A stretch of 63,511 nucleotides of DNA from Psychromonas ossibalaenae ATCC BAA-1528 (GTDB lineage: Bacteria > Pseudomonadota > Gammaproteobacteria > Enterobacterales > Psychromonadaceae). The position numbers and the translations under genes were made by a program. The notes beneath the pieces were generated by a model that had not been told where the DNA came from, ran no database searches, and saw only the letters and a list, made by a program, of their open reading frames with translations. This document shows positions 53,813 to 62,684 of this stretch, in pieces. Numbering within the stretch: position 1 is the first letter of the stretch; each line of letters starts with the position of its first letter. Where the stretch lies: contig NZ_KB906995.1 of NCBI RefSeq assembly GCF_000381745.1, positions 1 to 63,511 of the forward strand, written 5' to 3'.

Positions 53813-56515
53813 TTATCCATTCCCGGCTTGCTTTTTATTAACTTTTTTGTCTAATAATTTATTCCCCCAAGTCCTTACACGTTTCACATATTCAGTCGTA
53901 AACGGCTTAATACAGTTTGTGAATTCAGAAAAACGTCCCAATTCCCACATTTTATTGCCAGTCACGCCAAACTTGTCATGAAAATGAAGCATGTTATTCA
54001 TGTATGCCACAAACTCTTCTTCAGTAATTTCTCCCTTTTCAAAACGTGAATAAATAAACTCGTATTCATGAATTTCAGACTTATCATCATGTAATGTTCC
54101 TTCTGATACAAACTCGTCCCACGTCATTGGAAACGCCTCACCATGCAGTACCTCGTTGTGTTCAGCTTTCATCCGTTTATCAGCAACGCTTTCATATCGA
54201 ACATTAAAAACAGCGTTCTTCCTACCCGTTGGATCATATTCAAAGCGCACTAAATGCGGATCAATATAGGTAATATTGCGTTTTACTCGCTCCTCCCAAA
54301 CTTTCAGCCTGAAATTACCGCCAATATTTAACGAGTTTTGTTTCAATCGGCCCCAAACAGTGCGCTTTTCATCCCCTACCCAGCGCTCTTCAATCACGAT
54401 ATTAGTGAGACTCAGTAGGTCAGTCACAACCTGTTCATTTACCCGTTCACCCTGGCTTTCCAATAAATCGCTAACCTCTTGTTTTTTAATTGGATCAATT
54501 GAAACCGTACAGTTAGTGTCAGAACTCCAAGGGCGCTGCGCGCCTGTTTTAACCCCAACTGTCTCCGTTGATTTGTGTGTGAATTTCCAACTACCAGCGC
54601 GTGTTATCATAGTTTTGTTATTATTGGTCACGCCCTTTAACTTCTTCACCGTTTCGCCACGTGCGCTGGTTGCGTCTTTATAAACCATCTTAACGGGGTG
54701 ATCTTTACGCGAGCAGAAAATGCCACCCATTGCTTGAATGTACATACTCCAGCTACCTTTGTTGGCGCTAATACGTGCTACTTCAATCGAGTCATGTTGT
54801 TTTTGCAGGTCATAAAAAGATTCTATTTTTAGAGTAGAGACGTGCTTTTCACCTTTTTCCTCAGCAGCCTTCCGCGCTTTCATCTCAGCCACTTCATCTG
54901 CCGTCTGTTCAAGCCGTCTAAGTTCTCGCCAAACCGACACAGACGCACCGCCAATCTGCTGAAACTGCCTGACATTCCACAAGCTAGCCCAACCACGTAC
55001 CGCCCGTGCTTTTACATCAGCAGGGGTCCCCGTTTCTTGATCATCAGAAAGCTGAAAACCGTCAATGTTTTTCGCGATATATTTAGCGATATAAGCTGTT
55101 GCACTGCCTTTTTTTGGATCGAGACGCTTGTAATCAAAACGTCGCTTAATTCGCTTACTCACACTAAAAATATGTTTACGCTCTGCTTTTTTATCCGGAT
55201 TAAACATATCTGGGGTGGCAAATCCTGCCTTGATAGCCTTCGCCCACACCTTGAAGTCATCACGATTGACATGTAGTTCATCTCTATCCTCTTTAGTGAA
55301 GTAGTCCGCTAACACAAAGCGGAGTGCCTGCTCATCATCAGGTTTAAAAAAGAAAAGGGCATGCCAATGCGGGGTGCCGTCATGGTGTGGTTCGCAGATA
55401 CGAAAACCAAAAACATAAATATTCATCCGTTTTAGTTTTGCCCGTGCTCGCGACCATATCTTAGAAAGGTATTTTTGCGTTTGTTTCGGGGTAGCCCCCT
55501 TGTAGTTTTCGTTGTCATACGCTTTTTTATTGTTCTTGGTAGAGGTAAACGCATGAAAACGACTCGGAGCCGTTATCGTAAAAAAGCCCCCCATTAAACC
55601 AAGCTCTTGCGCTATCGCTTCAAAACCAGCGCTGCGTACCATAAATTCACAGCGTTTTATCTTTGGATTTGCAGTAGACGATTTAAGAATATCCAGTGCA
55701 GGTACCTCTTCACCTGTCTCCTCATTTCTCGCCACAACCTGCGAAAGAGCTAAAATATTCGCATCTTGTCGCTCCTTATAATCTGCACGGCCAGCCATAC
55801 TTAAATACTCAGAAGCCCCTTTGCGAACACGACCAGCAATAATCTGACAATGTTCACAAAACTGCCTATAGGCAACTTCAATACGTCTACTCCACCACTT
55901 TTCATCGAGTAGATAATCCAAATGAAGCCATGCACTATCCACCTCAATACGAAACTCATAATCGGCAATGCTCTCCCCCTCAAACATACAATCATCTTGT
56001 ATTGACGGTGACGGTTTAAAACCCCACTTATCTGCGAGCAGTTGCACCGCTTCCATCACATCGACAACCGTCAGCCCATCTTGAGCACTCTCCCTGGCAA
56101 GCTCGGTACATTTCAACGCCCAAACCTGCGCTTCCATTTCACGCAGCCCTTTGCTTTTTAAGCGATTGAGTGCAACAGGCAACGATTTCGCTCCACGCTT
56201 AATCATCTTAATACGTTGACGCAACCAACGATTCGGGTTTTTACTTTCCCAGTATTCGCGCTGTTTTTCATTTACCATCACCACAGGTTTATCGAGGTAA
56301 TAGTTGTTCCAGCGATAGACAAAACCATTAAACAGCGCAATCGCCACCGACTCAGCCAAGCTTTTGTAGAGTGAAGTCACCGCGAAATGCTGATCAACTT
56401 CCCACTGATACGCACAATTAATCTTTGCCAGTGCCTTTTCAGGCCTGGCAGTAAAATCAATGTATTTAGTGGGAAGTTGCTTTTGAAATTTGGCAAGTTT
56501 TTGATTGATGTTCAC
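53813..56515 (-). CDS. rolling-circle replication endonuclease (P2 gpA-like)
   Basis: 900 residues, longer than P2 gpA (761). The metal-binding HUH equivalent is PHWHALFFF with His383 and His385; the two catalytic tyrosines are Tyr475 and Tyr479 (AYIAKYIAKNIDG). It nicks the origin and stays attached to start rolling-circle replication. A start codon GTG at 56515 directly abuts the exonuclease gene stop. In P2 the origin lies inside this gene. Confidence 0.92.
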   Translation of the reverse strand: MNINQKLAKFQKQLPTKYIDFTARPEKALAKINCAYQWEVDQHFAVTSLYKSLAESVAIALFNGFVYRWNNYYLDKPVVMVNEKQREYWESKNPNRWLRQRIKMIKRGAKSLPVALNRLKSKGLREMEAQVWALKCTELARESAQDGLTVVDVMEAVQLLADKWGFKPSPSIQDDCMFEGESIADYEFRIEVDSAWLHLDYLLDEKWWSRRIEVAYRQFCEHCQIIAGRVRKGASEYLSMAGRADYKERQDANILALSQVVARNEETGEEVPALDILKSSTANPKIKRCEFMVRSAGFEAIAQELGLMGGFFTITAPSRFHAFTSTKNNKKAYDNENYKGATPKQTQKYLSKIWSRARAKLKRMNIYVFGFRICEPHHDGTPHWHALFFFKPDDEQALRFVLADYFTKEDRDELHVNRDDFKVWAKAIKAGFATPDMFNPDKKAERKHIFSVSKRIKRRFDYKRLDPKKGSATAYIAKYIAKNIDGFQLSDDQETGTPADVKARAVRGWASLWNVRQFQQIGGASVSVWRELRRLEQTADEVAEMKARKAAEEKGEKHVSTLKIESFYDLQKQHDSIEVARISANKGSWSMYIQAMGGIFCSRKDHPVKMVYKDATSARGETVKKLKGVTNNNKTMITRAGSWKFTHKSTETVGVKTGAQRPWSSDTNCTVSIDPIKKQEVSDLLESQGERVNEQVVTDLLSLTNIVIEERWVGDEKRTVWGRLKQNSLNIGGNFRLKVWEERVKRNITYIDPHLVRFEYDPTGRKNAVFNVRYESVADKRMKAEHNEVLHGEAFPMTWDEFVSEGTLHDDKSEIHEYEFIYSRFEKGEITEEEFVAYMNNMLHFHDKFGVTGNKMWELGRFSEFTNCIKPFTTEYVKRVRTWGNKLLDKKVNKKQAGNG

Positions 56516-57082
56516 TTACGCCAACGCCATAAAGATTGCACTTACATAACGTACCTGGAACTTGGCATCATCAAGCGCATTGTGTGCAGTACCTTCTAGG
56601 GTTAAATCCTTCTTCGGGTCAATACCGCGTAAGTAACGGCCTAAATCAACCACCGTTCTCACGTCACGGTCATTTGCAAATAACCAGGGTTGACGCAAGC
56701 GTACTGCCTTGTAAGCATTTCCTAAAATTACATTGTCAAAGGTAGGGCCATTACCCCACACAACCGCATTGGTTTTATCTTTTTCATTACGATCACAATG
56801 ATCCGCTATCCAGGCAGTGAACGCCTCTAAAGCGACACGCAACGTCACCTTGTTTTTATCTTCGAAAACAGCGCGTGCTTCATCACTCTGCTTTAACCAC
56901 CACAACACGGTTGAACTGTCTAGTTCACCATAATGCGCACTACTGTTTAGGCTGACAACTTGGTAAAACTCCTCGCCCGTTTCACCTGTTAATGGTTCAA
57001 AGAACACAGCGCCGATTGATACGATGGCTGCATTTGAGCTATTGCCCATTGTTTCTAGATCTAACATGATATTTTTCATCAT
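56516..57082 (-). CDS. 3'-5' exonuclease, DEDD superfamily (RecE/ExoVIII-like C-terminal type)
   Basis: 188 residues. MLDLETMG (Asp and Glu of ExoI), VVWGNGPTFDNVIL (ExoII) and HNALDDAKFQ (ExoIII, HxAxxD type) are present. Acts as a DnaQ-like exonuclease, possibly in recombination or replication. Directly precedes the replication endonuclease gene. Confidence 0.85.
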   Translation of the reverse strand: MMKNIMLDLETMGNSSNAAIVSIGAVFFEPLTGETGEEFYQVVSLNSSAHYGELDSSTVLWWLKQSDEARAVFEDKNKVTLRVALEAFTAWIADHCDRNEKDKTNAVVWGNGPTFDNVILGNAYKAVRLRQPWLFANDRDVRTVVDLGRYLRGIDPKKDLTLEGTAHNALDDAKFQVRYVSAIFMALA

Positions 57083-57092
57083 TTATTTCCTA

Positions 57093-57383
57093 TTACCCAA
57101 AATCACTAAATGAAAGTTTGCTGAACAAACTAGCTGCGCGCTGAATACGTTTGATAGTATTAAAGATTGCCTTACGAGTATCAGGTCTCATTTCTGACAG
57201 AGGTTTGTCAGCAAGCTGGCTTTGGAATCCAGCTTCTTTACAGAACATGACCCGCTCTTTGGGGGTTAATGAGTTCCACATATTTTCACCGTAATTAATG
57301 GTGCTATGTGTACTCATCATGGCGTGGATTTGAGTAAGGTGCTGGCTTGCCACTTCCGGCGGGGCTACATTGTTAAATCTCAT
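57093..57383 (-). CDS. small early phage protein, unknown
   Basis: 96 residues. SLTPKERVMFCKEAGFQSQL and a basic helix (TRKAIFNTIKRIQRAASLFS). Overlaps the preceding gene by 4 bp and precedes the exonuclease gene by 10 bp. No family recognised. Confidence 0.6.
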   Translation of the reverse strand: MRFNNVAPPEVASQHLTQIHAMMSTHSTINYGENMWNSLTPKERVMFCKEAGFQSQLADKPLSEMRPDTRKAIFNTIKRIQRAASLFSKLSFSDFG

Positions 57384-57823
57384 ACAGCCCCCATCGCTTT
57401 GTCTTTTGCCTGACCGACTAACTCTATTAATAGATCTTCCAATAGTTTTAAGTGGTCAAGCGATTGAGGCTCATCTAAATAAACATGTTCAGTAAAGAGT
57501 TCAGTCTGCTTGTTGTCATAATCGGTTCGGGCATCTAAAACACGTACGCTTATTTCTTTTGTGTGCGGGACGTATCTAACAAAGATATGTAGCACTTCAT
57601 CATTCAACATCGCTAGCGTCATTATTGAATTCACCATGCTATGAATAGCTTTGGTGTTTCCATCGTCTCTTTTGTTAAGAATGCTTTGAGCCTTATCCGC
57701 AAAATACTTAGCGCGATTAAGAACAGTCACAATGCTTTTATCTGGGCCAGAAGCCATATCGACACCAATTAAAAGTGCAGTGCCTTGATGGTTTGTCGTT
57801 GGATTATTATTTTCTACTCGCAT
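57380..57823 (-). CDS. early phage protein, unknown
   Basis: 147 residues, no family recognised. LLIGVDMASGPDKSIVTVLN near the start and a beta/helix C-terminal half. ATG at 57823 has GGAG seven bases ahead, and the ribosome site lies inside the end of the preceding gene. TTG at 57829 is a weaker alternative. Part of the early leftward operon. Confidence 0.6.
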   Translation of the reverse strand: MRVENNNPTTNHQGTALLIGVDMASGPDKSIVTVLNRAKYFADKAQSILNKRDDGNTKAIHSMVNSIMTLAMLNDEVLHIFVRYVPHTKEISVRVLDARTDYDNKQTELFTEHVYLDEPQSLDHLKLLEDLLIELVGQAKDKAMGAV

Positions 57824-57825
57824 GA

Positions 57826-57981
57826 TCAAACTCCTTTCAATAACGGACGTTTCAGTGCCGGTAATAGACTTGGTGATACCGCATCAATGAATGCGCGGCG
57901 TTCGAAATGGTTCAATGCCATGATTAAAATAAACGGGGCACTTGTGCCCATTTTTAAAGCTATGCTATATTCGTTGGACAT
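57826..57981 (-). CDS. small early phage protein
   Basis: 51 residues from ATG 57981: MSNEYSIALKMGTSAPFILI, then ALNHFERRAFIDAV and a basic end. A longer frame to 58041 exists but runs through a hairpin (58012-58040) and lacks a better start. Unknown function. Confidence 0.5.
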   Translation of the reverse strand: MSNEYSIALKMGTSAPFILIMALNHFERRAFIDAVSPSLLPALKRPLLKGV

Positions 57982-58057
57982 AATTGGCTCTCTAGGTTTT
58001 ATTGTGTACGTGGTAATCAGAGTTGGTGCTCTGGTTATCACACTCTTCCTTCACCAT

Positions 58058-58231
58058 TTACCTCTTTGCTAAATGGAATAAATCTTCAATGTTATCTTTG
58101 GTTAGCTCGAACTTAACTTCTGTCATTTCCTCTATCTTTAGCGAAATAACGACTCCACCCTCAGTATTTACTGCATAAGCGTCTACATTCTCATTTGTAC
58201 TTTCTTGCTTTAATTCAATTACTATTTTCAT
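58058..58231 (-). CDS. small early phage protein (57 aa)
   Basis: An open frame of 57 codons: MKIVIELKQESTNENVDAYA, a beta-rich middle ending VVISLKIEE, and LTKDNIEDLFHLAKR at the end. It fills the gap between the CII-like gene (3 bp away) and the next small gene, with normal codon use. It looks like a real small protein; function unknown. Confidence 0.6.
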   Translation of the reverse strand: MKIVIELKQESTNENVDAYAVNTEGGVVISLKIEEMTEVKFELTKDNIEDLFHLAKR

Positions 58232-58234
58232 TAT

Positions 58235-58771
58235 CTACACTAATCCCGGTGCACCATTGGTCATCACAAAGTCTGTTGCCATGGATAAAAAGGGCGCGAC
58301 ACCACTGGTTTTATTTTCAAGGTCATGCATCAGCAGCACTAAATTGCTAACGCTTTGATGAGCCCGTTTTAACAACTCATTACGTTTTCTACGAGGCAAA
58401 CGAACTTCACCGCTATTTTCTAATGCAAGGCGGGACATATCACCGGCATTCATGCTGTTTTCTAAAGCGCGTCTAACCAGAGTTTCTTCACTGCTCTGCA
58501 GATCTAACTTTGCACTGACCATATCCAAGCGAAGTAAAAGACAGTCTACGATGCAGTAGTTATTACTCTCTTTAGTGATCAGTATTAAATCTTCTACGGT
58601 CAGTCGGTGCGACTGAGAGGGGTTTAATTTATTACGCAGTAATGTCGTGTTAATGCCCGTGTTAGTCGCAATCTGAAACATGTTTTCTTTTTCAGCAAAA
58701 ACACAACACGCATTATCAAAAGAATGCTGTACAGACTCACGGAAACTGCACATTGAACTAGAAGTGGTCAT
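58235..58771 (-). CDS. phage regulatory protein CII-like (CP76 family)
   Basis: 178 residues. The N-terminal helix-turn-helix region (FQIATNTGINTTLLRNKLNP, then HRLTVEDLILITKESN) and the C-terminal half fit the CP76/186-type CII family, which helps establish lysogeny. It is second in the leftward early operon after the PrtN/Cox-like gene, as in K139 and 186. Confidence 0.82.
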   Translation of the reverse strand: MTTSSSMCSFRESVQHSFDNACCVFAEKENMFQIATNTGINTTLLRNKLNPSQSHRLTVEDLILITKESNNYCIVDCLLLRLDMVSAKLDLQSSEETLVRRALENSMNAGDMSRLALENSGEVRLPRRKRNELLKRAHQSVSNLVLLMHDLENKTSGVAPFLSMATDFVMTNGAPGLV

Positions 58772-58839
58772 AATCGATACTCAACTTAACAAAACAAAAA
58801 GAATACGAATCAAACAGAATCGCTACAGGTGAACACCGG

Positions 58840-59121
58840 TTAGCATGCTTGTACTGACTCCCATTCTTGCCGAGCCTCTCTTCGGTTTTGCCAAATTGCT
58901 GTAGCGACATCTTTCAGCGTAACCATCCATGGAGCACGCTTTCTTAACCGGTGTGCAGGGAAAGGAAGTTCATGTTTTGCAGCCCTTTCTGCAGCAGTAC
59001 GAGGCCGCATATTAAGTACTTCTTTAGATATTTCTTTAAGTGGAATCTCTGACGAGCCAAAACGATCTAGCAGTTCTTGTTCGATGTCAGCAATAGTTGC
59101 TGGTTTGATGTTTGCTTTCAT
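58840..59121 (-). CDS. PrtN/Cox-like regulator (excision and switch)
   Basis: 93 residues. EIPLKEISKEVLNMRPRTAA, HRLRKRAPWMVTLKDVATAI and REARQEW follow the pattern of the pyocin activator PrtN family, a winged-helix-like DNA binder found in the cox position of K139-type phages. It starts next to an array of 10-bp repeats and is divergent from cI, so it probably represses the lysogenic promoter and acts as excision factor. Confidence 0.75.
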   Translation of the reverse strand: MKANIKPATIADIEQELLDRFGSSEIPLKEISKEVLNMRPRTAAERAAKHELPFPAHRLRKRAPWMVTLKDVATAIWQNRREARQEWESVQAC

Positions 59122-59143
59122 AGCTCAATCCTGTAATAAAGTG

Positions 59144-59193
59144 ATTAAATGCATTAAAGTGCGCTAAAATGTAATCAAATGTATTTAAATGCA
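59144..59193. promoter_or_regulatory. five 10-bp phased repeats in the cI-cox switch region
   Basis: Consecutive 10-mers: ATTAAATGCA, TTAAAGTGCG, CTAAAATGTA, ATCAAATGTA, TTTAAATGCA. The AAATG core (AAGTG in unit two) recurs at 59147, 59157, 59167, 59177 and 59187. They resemble P2 cox boxes (TTAAAG-type) and lie just upstream of the PrtN/Cox-like gene. The full 59122-59313 gap must also hold both divergent early promoters. Confidence 0.75.
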
Positions 59194-59313
59194 AATAGAA
59201 CACCATAACGACCAATTAGGTAACGACGTTATTTTTGATCCAAAAGGTGTTCGTAGCAAGCTGTTTTTGCATTTATTTACTGTTATTGTTTTTTTATGTG
59301 GTGCGGATAAGAA

Positions 59314-59961
59314 ATGGACGAAATCAAAGAGCAAGTGCAAGAGCAAATAAATGAGCTAAAAAGACTCACTCAGACCTCTAAAAATATTGACTTAGCAAAA
59401 GCATTAGGGGTGGCAAGAAATACTATTCAAAACTGGAAGGTTAGAGGCAAGGTGCCTGACTCGGTACTCTTAAAAGCACAACAAATTGCGGATCACTTTG
59501 CTAGACACGGCACTTTGCCTGTTACACAAGCACCGAATGACACAATGTCTTCTATTCTTGAATTTGACGTACAAGCAGCGGCAGGAGCCGGCTCATTAGT
59601 GTGCAGTGAACATTCAACAGGTACATATTCTATCCCTACTCAGTCACTCATTGAATTAGGGTTAAAAGCAGAACATGCTGTTATTGTATTCTGTTCAGGC
59701 GACAGCATGGAATCACTCATGAGTGATGGGGATCGCATCATTGTTGATATTCGTGAGCAACAAACTCCAGTGAAAACTGGGATTTATGTTATTCGCATTG
59801 ATGAAGCTGTTTATGTAAAGCGTTTAAAATGGAATATTCTAGAGCATTCATACACAGTAGAATCGGAAAACAAAGATTATGACGACTTTGTTTTGGAAGG
59901 TAATAATCTGGAACGATTAAAAATTATTGGTAAAGCCAAACTAATAATGAAATCACTCTGA
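59314..59961 (+). CDS. CI-type repressor with S24 (LexA-like) autocleavage domain
   Basis: 215 residues. An N-terminal helix-turn-helix (IDLAKALGVARNTIQNWK, about 25-42) is followed by an S24 peptidase domain with cleavage site Ala90-Gly91 (AAAGAGS), nucleophile Ser131 (SGDSMES) and Lys169 (AVYVKRL). All autocleavage residues are present, so the repressor should be cut upon RecA activation and the prophage should be SOS-inducible, unlike P2. Divergent from the cox-like gene. Confidence 0.92.
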   Translation: MDEIKEQVQEQINELKRLTQTSKNIDLAKALGVARNTIQNWKVRGKVPDSVLLKAQQIADHFARHGTLPVTQAPNDTMSSILEFDVQAAAGAGSLVCSEHSTGTYSIPTQSLIELGLKAEHAVIVFCSGDSMESLMSDGDRIIVDIREQQTPVKTGIYVIRIDEAVYVKRLKWNILEHSYTVESENKDYDDFVLEGNNLERLKIIGKAKLIMKSL

Positions 59962-60015
59962 CTGCTCTTCCCGCCCAAGATCACAATAAAGTGTAAATAA
60001 AAGCAAATACTTCAC

Positions 60016-60046
60016 AAGCCATATACAAAACTATATGGCTTTTTTA
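60016..60046 (+). terminator. cI terminator
   Basis: AAGCCATATA-CAAAAC-TATATGGCTT followed by a T-run, 55 bp after the repressor stop. Confidence 0.85.
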
Positions 60047-60151
60047 TACACTTAGAAACCACATAAAAATAATTAGCTACAAGTTATGTACACTAATTCC
60101 CCCCCACTGACAGCTAACTAAATAATATCTAATCATATATAGGAAAACTCA

Positions 60152-61738
60152 ATGGATATACAAGTAATAATAATTTTACTCATCTTTTTTCTTCCTCTCA
60201 TTTTTGCCACTATTTCACGGAAAAAACGTAAGGATCTAGAAAATGAACTAAAAAAATCCAAGAAAGAATTTGAGGTAGAACTACAAGCGTCTCAAACTGA
60301 TTTGACTACACTCATGACTCTCAACACTGAGTTAGAAGAAAAATATTCACCTATCATAAATATGGAGCTTCATACTCAACAATTACTTGATGATGCCCAT
60401 GAAGACGTGAATGCAATGAAACAAGAATCTGAGCGTCTTATTGCAATAGCTGAAGGTGAATTAGACAGGTTACAAGTTAATACTAAAGATCTTAATTCTC
60501 AGGCTCGTCAGAAAGTTCAAGATTCAAAAACAAAAGCAACGGAAATAGAGGGGACAGCTAGAAGTGAAGCCGAACGTATTCTTGAATTTGCAAAAAAACA
60601 AGCCGAAGAAATAGCTGGCGATGCTTATGAAGCCAAACAAAAAGCAGATTCGTACGAGACTGCGATTCGTGCAATGCGTAATACAATTGAAGGTTACAAA
60701 GACGAATACATTATTCCCAATCACTCTGTATTAGATGATTTAGCTGATGAATATACTCATAAGGAAGCTGGTGCGACACTCAAAGCAACAAGAGCTACCG
60801 TTCGTTCAATGGTTAAAGAAGGTCATGCTGGCGCATGTGATTATGTAGAAAACCTTCGTAAAACCTATGCCGTTCATTTTGCTGTAGATGCTTTTAACGG
60901 TAAAGTTGATTCTGCACTTGCGAAAGTTAAACATGATAATTACGGAAAAATAGAACAAGAGATTATTGATGCTTTTGCTTTAGTAAATCATAACGGCCAG
61001 CCTTTTCGTAACGCACGTATAAACCAAGAATACCTGGATATTCGTTTAACCGAACTAAAATGGGCAGTTGCTACTTTTGAACTACGTAAAATAGAGAAAG
61101 AAGAACAAGCAGAAATCAAAGCGCAAATTCGTGAAGAAGAGAAGGTAATTAGAGAGATTGAAAAAGCACGGATCGCGGCAGAAAAAGAAGAGCGCTTAAT
61201 TCAGAAGGCTCTACAAAAAGTACGCAAGGAACTTGCTCAAGCTTCTGATGAACAAAAAGAACAATATGAAGCCCAATTAGCTGAGTTAGAAGGCAAGCTT
61301 CAAGAAGCTGAAGAGAAAGGCCAACGCGCACTATCAATGGCCCAACAAACACGCCGAGGCCATGTTTACGTTATTAGTAACATAGGTAGCTTTGGTGAAG
61401 ATGTATTCAAAGTCGGCATGACCCGCAGATTAGAGCCTCTAGATCGAGTTAAAGAACTAAGTGATGCTTCTGTTCCCTTCTCTTTTGATGTGCATGCAAT
61501 GATTTATAGTGATGATGCACCGACACTTGAAAAAGCGCTTCATAAGCAATTCCAAGATGTAGCGGTCAACAAAACCAACTCTCGCAAAGAATTTTTCCGC
61601 ACCTCAATTGCAAGTATCAAAAATACTGTTGAGTCCCAAGGCCTTAACGAAATACACTGGACAATGAAAGCTGAAGCAACCGAGTACAGAGAAAGTTTAT
61701 CCATTGAAAAAGCTAATGAAATAAAAATTGTTGCTTAA
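60152..61738 (+). CDS. DUF4041 / T5orf172 (GIY-YIG-like) membrane-anchored protein
   Basis: 528 residues. One N-terminal membrane helix (about 3-20, IQVIIILLIFFLPLIFATIS), a long coiled coil (about 25-175), a helical region fitting DUF4041 (about 180-320), a second coiled coil with Glu/Lys/Gln-rich heptads (about 310-395), and a C-terminal T5orf172 domain of the GIY-YIG nuclease superfamily (GHVYVISNIGSFGEDVFKVG, then MTRRLEPLDRVKELSDASVP, and NSRKEFFRTS). Found in many prophages as cargo after the repressor; a phage-exclusion role is plausible but unproven here. AGGAAA ribosome site before the ATG; own terminator follows. Confidence 0.82.
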   Translation: MDIQVIIILLIFFLPLIFATISRKKRKDLENELKKSKKEFEVELQASQTDLTTLMTLNTELEEKYSPIINMELHTQQLLDDAHEDVNAMKQESERLIAIAEGELDRLQVNTKDLNSQARQKVQDSKTKATEIEGTARSEAERILEFAKKQAEEIAGDAYEAKQKADSYETAIRAMRNTIEGYKDEYIIPNHSVLDDLADEYTHKEAGATLKATRATVRSMVKEGHAGACDYVENLRKTYAVHFAVDAFNGKVDSALAKVKHDNYGKIEQEIIDAFALVNHNGQPFRNARINQEYLDIRLTELKWAVATFELRKIEKEEQAEIKAQIREEEKVIREIEKARIAAEKEERLIQKALQKVRKELAQASDEQKEQYEAQLAELEGKLQEAEEKGQRALSMAQQTRRGHVYVISNIGSFGEDVFKVGMTRRLEPLDRVKELSDASVPFSFDVHAMIYSDDAPTLEKALHKQFQDVAVNKTNSRKEFFRTSIASIKNTVESQGLNEIHWTMKAEATEYRESLSIEKANEIKIVA

Positions 61739-61795
61739 ATAAAGGTCGTTTGGTCAGGGAAAAGAATGTAACTCCAACCGTTAGACTGCAGATAT

Positions 61796-61820
61796 AAAAA
61801 AGCCCGCTTATGGGCTTTTT
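61796..61820. terminator. bidirectional terminator
   Basis: AAAAAAGCCC-GCTTAT-GGGCTTTTT between the convergent DUF4041 and membrane-protein genes. Confidence 0.88.
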
Positions 61821-62620
61821 CATTTCAATAGGCGTTGAAGCAACCCCTTCGGCTTATTATTTTTTTCAGCTAACTCTTGCTCTTTCTTTTTAAACTTCTC
61901 ATGATAACTAAAATCATGCAGATGAGCATAAACTATTTCTCGCACGGGTAAGCAAACAGAAAAAGCTCTGAAATCTAACTCCTCTTCTTTAACATTATCT
62001 ACGTCATCGAGGATATCTCGATATGGTGTTATTAGATTCAAAGATAAGGTCTTTTCATCCCGATAGCCACTAAACAGTGGTACGATGTGAATATCATTGA
62101 ACTCTTTAGCATGTATCTCAAGTGGGTATCCAATATATGTTTTTCTATCTGATAGGGTAAACAGAATTGGTAACCCATATTGATATGAATGAAATAATAA
62201 TTGAGCATATTCAGAGCTCTCGCTATCCAGTGCAAAAAACTCTACAAAACCATCAGAAAGATCATCTCCGCTAAATAAAATATGAGGGAGCGCCGCAAGA
62301 ATTATAGATATGAGCAACGCGATAGAGGAAATATCAAACAATACGATATTCGCGTGATTAGACTTACTTAATAAAAGTGTATTTAAGAACCAGTCACCAA
62401 GTGAAAAATACCAGTGTTGTGTACTTAAGAGAAAATCAAATAAAACATAGAAGAGCGTTGCTATGCCAGTAAGTGCCAACCCGACTCCAGCAGACTTAAG
62501 AAAAGTATGGTAGCCAGTCGTCCGGGCAAATCGGTGACGGTCGCTTGGTCTACTACTCAAATAAATATAGCCTGCAAGACACAAAATAAATACTATAAAT
62601 ATTGATGTTGCTCTAAGCAC
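61820..62620 (-). CDS. membrane protein with cytoplasmic C-terminal domain, unknown
   Basis: 266 residues, GTG start with AAGGAAA six bases ahead. Three to four hydrophobic segments in the first 125 residues (STFIVFILCLAGYIYLS-like at 6-22; GVGLALTGIATLFYVLFDFL about 46-65; ISSIALLISIILAALPHILF about 97-116). They are followed by a soluble domain (LPILFTLSDRKTYIGYPLEI, SLNLITPYRDI) and a basic C-terminus. No family recognised. Cargo beside the DUF4041 gene near attR, with its own terminator, so it may act in lysogenic conversion. Confidence 0.7.
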   Translation of the reverse strand: MLRATSIFIVFILCLAGYIYLSSRPSDRHRFARTTGYHTFLKSAGVGLALTGIATLFYVLFDFLLSTQHWYFSLGDWFLNTLLLSKSNHANIVLFDISSIALLISIILAALPHILFSGDDLSDGFVEFFALDSESSEYAQLLFHSYQYGLPILFTLSDRKTYIGYPLEIHAKEFNDIHIVPLFSGYRDEKTLSLNLITPYRDILDDVDNVKEEELDFRAFSVCLPVREIVYAHLHDFSYHEKFKKKEQELAEKNNKPKGLLQRLLK

Positions 62621-62642
62621 CTACTTTCCTTCTAAAAAAAGT

Positions 62643-62665
62643 AAAGGGGCTTTAGCCCCTTTTTC
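62643..62665. terminator. terminator between cargo genes
   Basis: AAAGGGGC-TTTA-GCCCCTTTTT; ends the leftward transcript of the 61-residue gene. Confidence 0.85.
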
Positions 62666-62684
62666 TTTTTGTTGAACTGTTAAA

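Noticed and set aside
59144..59193. CRISPR-like or iteron array
   Set aside because: The units are 10 bp, contiguous and without spacers, and sit in the repressor/cox promoter gap, which fits operators and not a CRISPR array; the replication initiator is of the rolling-circle type and does not use iterons.
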